Below are positions 62,939 to 64,000 of a stretch of 64,000 bases of DNA, piece after piece. The translations under genes were made by a program, and so were the position numbers. Origin of the DNA: Desulfocapsa sp. Its GTDB lineage: Bacteria > Desulfobacterota > Desulfobulbia > Desulfobulbales > Desulfocapsaceae. The stretch lies in the NCBI GenBank assembly GCA_030145625.1, contig JAQYVF010000012.1, positions 1 through 64,000 on the forward strand, read 5' to 3'. A model generated the notes under the pieces. That model had not been told where the DNA came from. It did not search any database and worked only from the letters and a program-made list of their open reading frames with translations. How positions within the stretch are numbered: position 1 is the first letter of the stretch; each line of letters starts with the position of its first letter.

Positions 62939-64000
62939 ATGACCCTTTACAGACAACTCCTGATTTTCATGCTGTCACTCTTCTTTGTTCTCTATATCGG
63001 AACATGGTATGCCAAGTTACAGTCCACTCGTAATTTCCTAATCAATCAACTTGCATCCCACGCTCAGGATACGGCCACGTCGCTAGGCCTATCCATCTCC
63101 CCACATATAGCAGCCGATGACATGGTGACCGTAGAAACCATGATCAGTGCAGTGTTTGACCGTGGCTATTACCGGATAATCAAACTGCAGGACATAGAAA
63201 AAAACCTGCGATATGAACAAACACTGCAAATCAAAATTCAAGGAGTCCCTTCCTGGTTTATCCGTATGATCCCCCTGGAGGCTCCCGGAGCGGATGCCAT
63301 GGTCATGTCCGGCTGGAATCAGGCAGGAACCATTTACGTTGAAAGTCATACCGGGTATGCCTACAAGACACTCTGGGACACCACCATGAAAACGGCCATC
63401 TGTTTTTTGGTAGCAGGCATAACCGTAATGATTCTGGGCTCCATTGGTATCGCCATCCTGCTCCGCCCCTTACGTCGCGTGGAACAGCAGGCTGAAGCCC
63501 TTTGCCGCAAGAAATACCAGATTCAAGATCCACTGCCCAAGACAAGAGAACTGAGGCAGGTTGTCTCAACTATGAACAAAATGACCCTAAAGGTCAAAAG
63601 CATGTTTGAGGAACAGGCAGCAATTGCCGAGAAATTCAGGAAGAACGCCTACAGTGACCCCTTGACCGGCCTTGGCAACCGAAGATACATTGAAGGCCAG
63701 GTAACGGCCCGTGTTGATCGTAAGGGAGTAATTCTCAAAGGTGCATTTCTTCTGGTGCAGATCCACAACCTCCAACAACTCAATCAGGACAAGGGGTTTC
63801 AGGCTGGCGACAAACTGGTCACAAGAGCTGCTGAAATCTTGTGTGACGCAACCACCAGAACCGTGACCAACAGTGCCATAGCCAGGCTTACCGGTGGTGA
63901 TTTCGTTATTTTCTTACCGGATGTAGCCATGGAAGATGCTGAACATGTTGCGAAAACTGTCACCAGAGACTTTTCCAGATTGGCCGATGAACAGCTTGGT
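62939..64000 (+). CDS. lapD: LapD-type c-di-GMP receptor, partial (cut by window end)
   Basis: The frame is open from the ATG at 62939 (TAAGG site upstream) to the window end, 354 codons. A membrane segment (about 8-28), a LapD/MoxY-type periplasmic domain (about 29-150), a second membrane segment (about 152-176), HAMP and a GGDEF-fold domain (SDPLTGLGNRRYIEG) are present. The active-site motif is degenerate, TGGDFV instead of GGDEF, as in LapD, which binds c-di-GMP through a degenerate EAL domain that would lie beyond the window. It would hold LapG at the inner membrane and free it when c-di-GMP falls. Confidence 0.92.
   Translation, partial: MTLYRQLLIFMLSLFFVLYIGTWYAKLQSTRNFLINQLASHAQDTATSLGLSISPHIAADDMVTVETMISAVFDRGYYRIIKLQDIEKNLRYEQTLQIKIQGVPSWFIRMIPLEAPGADAMVMSGWNQAGTIYVESHTGYAYKTLWDTTMKTAICFLVAGITVMILGSIGIAILLRPLRRVEQQAEALCRKKYQIQDPLPKTRELRQVVSTMNKMTLKVKSMFEEQAAIAEKFRKNAYSDPLTGLGNRRYIEGQVTARVDRKGVILKGAFLLVQIHNLQQLNQDKGFQAGDKLVTRAAEILCDATTRTVTNSAIARLTGGDFVIFLPDVAMEDAEHVAKTVTRDFSRLADEQLG

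Overview
The window looks like a chromosomal segment of a strictly anaerobic, probably sulfur-metabolising member of the Desulfobacterota, most likely a Desulfobulbales relative. This is an inference from gene content: an orange-protein (ORP) type cluster under sigma-54 control, a tetraheme cytochrome gene with an in-frame UGA and a bacterial SECIS-like hairpin, class III fructose bisphosphatase, family II pyrophosphatase, and many PAS-rich sensors. No rRNA, tRNA, CRISPR array or complete transposase was seen.

Layout. (1) 80-12755, plus strand: a signalling block of three membrane PAS proteins without kinase domains, a solitary ABC-type substrate-binding protein, a BarA-like hybrid histidine kinase and a REC-histidine kinase. 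The three kinase-less sensors end in the same coiled-coil tail, nearly identical at DNA level. A remnant of a second substrate-binding protein lies between the first two. (2) 13260-15232: a small secreted protein, a Cache-type membrane protein with a CxxC...CxxC tail, and an ecotin-like protease inhibitor lacking both disulfide cysteines. (3) 15519-21026, minus strand: ORP-type cluster (three NifX/ORP-like proteins, two ferredoxin-MinD ATPases, a receiver-like protein, a Gly-rich small protein) downstream of its sigma-54 activator gene. A 24-bp palindrome and a good -24/-12 promoter lie between activator and operon, and a related repeat in opposite orientation flanks each side of the block. 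(4) 21495-23711: ilvBN preceded by a Val-rich leader peptide and an attenuator.

(5) 24230-44869: mostly housekeeping: a GlpX-like protein with altered metal ligands beside a class III FBPase, pepA, a CNNM protein, an HtrA-type protease, mgtE, a TPR-methyltransferase, purM, mog, an EF-G-like GTPase, murJ, a tRNA-dihydrouridine synthase, a HEAT/cyclic-nucleotide/PilZ protein and a Sel1 protein. (6) 45014-54298: a lipoprotein, an aldehyde dehydrogenase, an S4 protein, a REC-GAF-nucleotide cyclase, rarA, the putative selenocytochrome and ppaC. (7) 54739-60019: an uncharacterised membrane protein, a GYF_2/AIM24-type protein, an SprA-like putative metalloprotease, apeB and a lytic transglycosylase. 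(8) 60494-64000: TolC-type outer-membrane channel, LapG and a partial LapD, i.e. c-di-GMP control of a type-I-secreted surface adhesin whose gene must lie elsewhere.

Three copies of a 168-189 bp fold-back element (23729, 47514, 50070) have imperfect terminal inverted repeats and look like a non-autonomous MITE-like family. The strongest discovery candidate is the UGA-containing cytochrome gene at 51668-53284: the reading frame continues for 484 codons beyond the UGA, and a GGUCU-loop hairpin sits 18 nt after it.
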